From positions 310,001-374,000 of the forward strand of contig NZ_LVEM01000005.1 of assembly GCF_001641335.1 (NCBI RefSeq): 64,000 bases of DNA. The letters run 5' to 3'. Both the position numbers and the translations under genes were made by a program. Below, piece after piece: positions 60,922-64,000 of this stretch (positions are counted from its first letter, which is position 1; every line of letters begins with the position of its first letter). Below the pieces are notes generated by a model. The model was given only the letters and a program-made list of their open reading frames with translations. It searched no databases and was not told the origin of the DNA. Origin of the DNA: Bradyrhizobium stylosanthis (GTDB lineage: Bacteria > Pseudomonadota > Alphaproteobacteria > Rhizobiales > Xanthobacteraceae).

Positions 60922-61676
60922 GTCAGGCCTCCATTGACGTGCCAGACCTGGCCGGTGACGTAGGATGCTTTGGGGGATGCGAGGAACGCGATGATCTCGG
61001 CGACCTCTTCCGGCCGCCCGCGGCGGCGCATCGGAATCAGCGCTTCGGTCGCTGCGATCTGCTCGGGCGAGAGCCGGCTCTCGCTCGGCTTGTCCTTGAC
61101 GATGAGACCGGGCGACACCGCATTCACGGTGATGCCGTCCTTCGCAAGCTCGATCGCGGTGAGGCGCACCAGCGCTTCCAGTGCGGAGCGGCTGGCTGCC
61201 GTCGCCGCGAAGGGCGCGAATTCCGGGCGGATCGCGTGCGCGACGAAGGACGACACCGCCACGATCCGCGCATCGCGCCCGGCGCGCAGCAGTGGCAGTG
61301 CGGCGCCGACGAGCCGCGTGAAGGCGAGTGCCGATTCATCCATGGCCTTGCGGAACTCATCCGCAGGCGTGCCGATCGCGCTGCCGCGGCGGGCGTGACC
61401 GCCGACGAGCACCAACCCGTCGAGCCGCCCGAACGCCGCTTGCGCAGCGGCGACGGCATCGCTGGCCGCAGCCTCTTCGGCGAGATCGCCGAGGCACTTT
61501 GCCACCACGGCGCCTTTCGCTTCGGTCTCCGCCGCGGTGGCGTCGAGGCCTTCGGCATTGGAGCGTGTGTGCAGCAACAGCGCGGTGCCGGGCGCCGCGA
61601 GCAGCTTTGCGGTGGCGCGGCCGATGCCGCTGGCGGCACCGGTGACGAGATAGGCGCGATCGATATTGGGCATCAC
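60918..61676 (-). CDS. Short-chain dehydrogenase/reductase with altered catalytic site
   Basis: The 252-residue protein has the cofactor motif TGAASGIGR and a C-terminal half typical of SDRs (TVNAVSPGLIV, VTGQVWHVNGG). The usual YxxxK pair is replaced by Thr159 and Arg163 (FAATAASRSALEAL); the preceding Ser (VSSF) is kept. It may bind NAD(P) without classical catalysis or use another mechanism. It overlaps both neighbours by four bases, so it belongs to the transporter-enolase operon. Confidence 0.85.
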   Translation of the reverse strand: MMPNIDRAYLVTGAASGIGRATAKLLAAPGTALLLHTRSNAEGLDATAAETEAKGAVVAKCLGDLAEEAAASDAVAAAQAAFGRLDGLVLVGGHARRGSAIGTPADEFRKAMDESALAFTRLVGAALPLLRAGRDARIVAVSSFVAHAIRPEFAPFAATAASRSALEALVRLTAIELAKDGITVNAVSPGLIVKDKPSESRLSPEQIAATEALIPMRRRGRPEEVAEIIAFLASPKASYVTGQVWHVNGGLT

Positions 61677-62467
61677 GATGTTGCGTTGGCCGGCGGCAGC
61701 GCGCCGGTGCGGTGGAAATGGCTGAGGAAGGCGCGCGTCGCGGCTTCCGTGGGATTGTCGATCACCTGCCGCGCCGGGCCTTCCTCGACGACGACACCGT
61801 CGCGCATGAAGATCAGGCGGTCGGCAACCTCGCGGGCGAACGCGATCTCGTGAGTCACGATCACCATGGTCATGCCTTCGGACGCGAGCTGCTGGATTAC
61901 GTTCAGAACCTCGCCGACGAGCTCTGGATCGAGCGCGGAGGTGGCCTCGTCGAACAGCATCACGTCCGGCTCCATCGCCAGCGCGCGAGCGATCGCAACG
62001 CGCTGCTTCTGACCGCCCGAGAGCGTCGCCGGATATTGGTCGGCCTTCTCGGCAAGCCCCACCTTGGCGAGCTGCGCCCGCGCGAGCTTTTCGGCATCGG
62101 CCTTGGCCATGCGCCGCACCGTGACCGGGCCCTCCATCACGTTCTGGAGCGTCGTCATGTGCGGGAACAGATTGAAATGCTGGAACACCATGCCGGTGGT
62201 GGCGCGGAATTTTGCGAGGGTCCTCACATCGGGGAGTTTCGCCCCCTCACCGAACGCAAAGCGCGTGTCGCCGACGCGGACGCTGCCGCCGTCTGGCACG
62301 ACCAGCAGGTTGATGCAGCGGAGCAGTGTCGATTTTCCCGAGCCCGACGGGCCGATCAGCGCGACGACGCCGCCCTTGGCGACGTCGAGATTGATGTTCT
62401 TGAGGACCTCGTTGCTGCCAAAGCTCTTGCGAAGGCTGCGGATCTCGATCTTGGACGTGTCGCTCAT
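61673..62467 (-). CDS. Polar amino acid ABC transporter ATP-binding protein
   Basis: The 264-residue ATPase has Walker A GPSGSGKST, signature LSGGQKQRVAIARAL and Walker B VMLFDEATSALD. Closest in kind to GlnQ/HisP-type amino acid importers. Its ends overlap the permease and SDR genes by four bases each. Confidence 0.93.
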   Translation of the reverse strand: MSDTSKIEIRSLRKSFGSNEVLKNINLDVAKGGVVALIGPSGSGKSTLLRCINLLVVPDGGSVRVGDTRFAFGEGAKLPDVRTLAKFRATTGMVFQHFNLFPHMTTLQNVMEGPVTVRRMAKADAEKLARAQLAKVGLAEKADQYPATLSGGQKQRVAIARALAMEPDVMLFDEATSALDPELVGEVLNVIQQLASEGMTMVIVTHEIAFAREVADRLIFMRDGVVVEEGPARQVIDNPTEAATRAFLSHFHRTGALPPANATS

Positions 62468-63126
62468 TCGCTCACCGCCAGTCGCTTCTCGCCCCGGCGG
62501 ACGATGATGGTCAGCGGGATCAGGATCGCCGCATAGGCAACCGCGACCGCGGTGTAGGTCTCCAGCGGGCGGTAGCTGTCATGGGCGGCGACCTGGCTCT
62601 GGTAGACGAGATCGGGCACCGCCAGCACCGAGACCAGCGAAGTATTCTTGAACTGGATGATCGACTGGTTCATCAGCGCCGGGATCATGCGCTTGATCGC
62701 CTGCGGCAGCACGATGCGCCGCATGCTCTGGCCGGGCGTCATGCCGAGCGCGGCGCCGGCTTCGGACTGGCCCTTGTCGATCGAGATGATGCCGCCGCGG
62801 ATGATCTCAGAATAGAACGAGCCGCCGTAGAGCGACAGCGCCAGCGCCGACGCCGTGATCGGTGTCATCTCGACGCCGGCGAGGATCGGCAGCGCGTAAT
62901 AGAACCAGATCAGCTGCACCAGGATCGGCGTGCAGCGGAACGCCTCGATGAAGGTGAGGGCGAGGAGCCGGATCGGCTTGAAGCGCGACAGGCTGCCGAA
63001 GGCGCCGAACAGGCCGAAGACGAGGCCGAGCACGACGATGACCACGGTGAAGCCGACGGTGACGCCGAGCCCGTTGAGAAAGAGCCAGCGATAGCTCCAG
63101 AGGATGCCGAAGTCCCACTGATACAT
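62464..63126 (-). CDS. Polar amino acid ABC transporter permease
   Basis: The 220-residue HisM-type permease has about five TM helices and the EAA loop (SEAGAALGMTPGQSMRRIVL) that couples to the ATPase. It contains the usual opening FLNGLGVTVGFTVVIVVLGL. It is the second gene of the operon, 144 nt after the binding-protein gene, with an inverted-repeat element in between. Confidence 0.92.
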   Translation of the reverse strand: MYQWDFGILWSYRWLFLNGLGVTVGFTVVIVVLGLVFGLFGAFGSLSRFKPIRLLALTFIEAFRCTPILVQLIWFYYALPILAGVEMTPITASALALSLYGGSFYSEIIRGGIISIDKGQSEAGAALGMTPGQSMRRIVLPQAIKRMIPALMNQSIIQFKNTSLVSVLAVPDLVYQSQVAAHDSYRPLETYTAVAVAYAAILIPLTIIVRRGEKRLAVSE

Positions 63127-63166
63127 GCGTGTTTTGACTCGTCCGACGTCGGTTCAGAAAACTCGT

Positions 63167-63251
63167 CGTCATGCCCGGGCTTGTCCCGGGCATCCACGTT
63201 CTTCGTGCCGCGGGTAGGGCGTGGATGGCCGGGACAAGCCCGGCCATGACG
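63167..63251. repeat. Inverted-repeat element, CGTCATG family, inside the ABC operon
   Basis: The ends cgtcatgcccgggcttgtcc and gggacaagcccggccatgacg are inverted copies. It sits between the binding protein and permease genes, where a hairpin could favour higher levels of the binding-protein mRNA. Confidence 0.85.
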
Positions 63252-63270
63252 GCGTGGATGCCAAGCGCTC

Positions 63271-64000
63271 TTACAGCGACACGCCCGGCGGAATGTCCGC
63301 TTCCGTCACGCCCACCAGCTCCATGTTGGTGATGATGGCGTTGCGGATGAAGCCGAGGCCCTTGTTGAAGTCGATCCAGGTGTTGACGTAGTCGCGGAAG
63401 GTCTTGTCGTTCTCGCGGCGGAAGCCGGCGTTCGACGTCGTCGCGAAGATCGGCGTCGGCAGCACGAACTGGCCGAGCGAGGGGTTCTTCTTCAGCACGG
63501 TGAGCGACAGCATGGTGATCAGGCACTGCGCGTCGACGCGGCCGGTCTGCAGCGCGGCGGTGGCATCGTCCGCGGTCTTCAGGCGCGAGATCTGCGCCTT
63601 CGGCGTCAGGCGGCTGACGACCTGGTCGTGCGAGGAGCCCTGGTCCACTGCGATCTTGATGTCGGGCGAGTTCAGCTCGGCCCAGCTCTTCGGCTTGAAG
63701 TCCTTCTTGCAGAGGATGCCGAAAGCGTTGTTGAAGACCGGCACCGAGAAGTCGACCACCAGCGCGCGCTTCGGCGTCGGGTTGAGGCCGAAAAAGATGT
63801 CGATCTTGTTGGACTGCAGGTCGAGCACCGAATTGCCCCAGGTGGTCTCGGTGATCTCGAGCTCGGCCTCCATGTCGTCGGCGAGGCCCTTTGCGATGTC
63901 GATGTAGAAGCCCTTCCACTGGCCGGTGGAGAGGTCCTTCATGTAATAGGGGGCGCCGCCGCCGACTGCGCCGATCCGCATCTTCTTGGTCCGGCGGATG
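63271..64000 (-). CDS. Amino acid ABC transporter substrate-binding protein (partial, cut by window edge)
   Basis: The frame is open to the right edge; the visible part (about 243 residues) is an SBP_bac_3 domain reading MRIGAVGGGAPYYMKDLSTG, GFYIDIAKGLADDMEAELEI and VDFSVPVFNNAFGILCKKDF. The signal peptide lies beyond the window, because the codons before the internal Met (RRTKK) continue in frame. It is the first visible gene of the operon and should deliver an amino-acid-like ligand to the permease. Confidence 0.9.
   Translation of the reverse strand, partial: IRRTKKMRIGAVGGGAPYYMKDLSTGQWKGFYIDIAKGLADDMEAELEITETTWGNSVLDLQSNKIDIFFGLNPTPKRALVVDFSVPVFNNAFGILCKKDFKPKSWAELNSPDIKIAVDQGSSHDQVVSRLTPKAQISRLKTADDATAALQTGRVDAQCLITMLSLTVLKKNPSLGQFVLPTPIFATTSNAGFRRENDKTFRDYVNTWIDFNKGLGFIRNAIITNMELVGVTEADIPPGVSL

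Overview
The window is 64 kb of GC-rich chromosome from an alphaproteobacterium, most likely Bradyrhizobium or a close Rhizobiales relative. This is inferred from the pckA / chvI-chvG-hprK-manX-ptsH neighbourhood, a DUF2865 protein, a BigR-type sulfide module, and dense intergenic palindromic repeats of the kind common in Bradyrhizobium. No rRNA, tRNA, CRISPR array, IS element or prophage was seen.

Layout. 0-5.3 kb: an L,D-transpeptidase, a PAS-GGDEF-EAL protein and a chemotaxis receptor. 5.4-16.5 kb: an accessory-looking stretch with an acyl-CoA-dehydrogenase-like flavoprotein, an orphan ABC binding protein, a cupin, an aspartate racemase, a serine hydrolase, a secreted TPR protein, an SRPBCC protein, two coupled small membrane proteins, a GluR0-like ligand-gated channel, an alpha/beta hydrolase and a GNAT enzyme. 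16.5-19 kb: a visibly AT-richer segment with one leucine-rich-repeat protein. 19-24.3 kb: MFS transporter, lepA, GT-C glycosyltransferase. 24.3-28.5 kb: the ChvI-ChvG two-component system followed by HprK, EIIA-Man and HPr (regulatory PTS). 28.7-34 kb: HugZ-like protein, secreted TPR-CHAT protein, pckA. 34-36.7 kb: a sulfide module (TauE exporter, rhodanese, BigR, metallo-beta-lactamase dioxygenase) built around a clear operator palindrome. 36.8-45.3 kb: thioesterase, glgP, small proteins, a GIY-YIG nuclease inside inverted repeats, DUF2865, pyrE, GST, LysE. 45.6-59.5 kb: polA, acyltransferase, UDP-glucose dehydrogenase, hrpB, aspartic protease, phosphomannomutase, Lrp/AsnC regulator, PfkB kinase, nudC and a HIT protein. 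59.8-64 kb: a tightly overlapping operon of a polar-amino-acid-type ABC transporter, an SDR and an enolase-superfamily enzyme; it runs off the right edge.

The genes form a few functional groups. ChvGI and the PTS proteins probably link envelope or acid stress to carbon metabolism, with pckA nearby. The BigR module should oxidise and export reduced sulfur. The terminal operon looks like uptake and catabolism of an amino-acid-like compound.

The most interesting signals are a family of inverted-repeat elements, one of which encloses a GIY-YIG nuclease gene between perfect 30-nt arms; a prokaryotic ionotropic-glutamate-receptor-like channel without a potassium filter; a DNA polymerase I whose proofreading residues are nearly all replaced; an LRR protein in a compositionally foreign island; and an SDR without the YxxxK catalytic pair.
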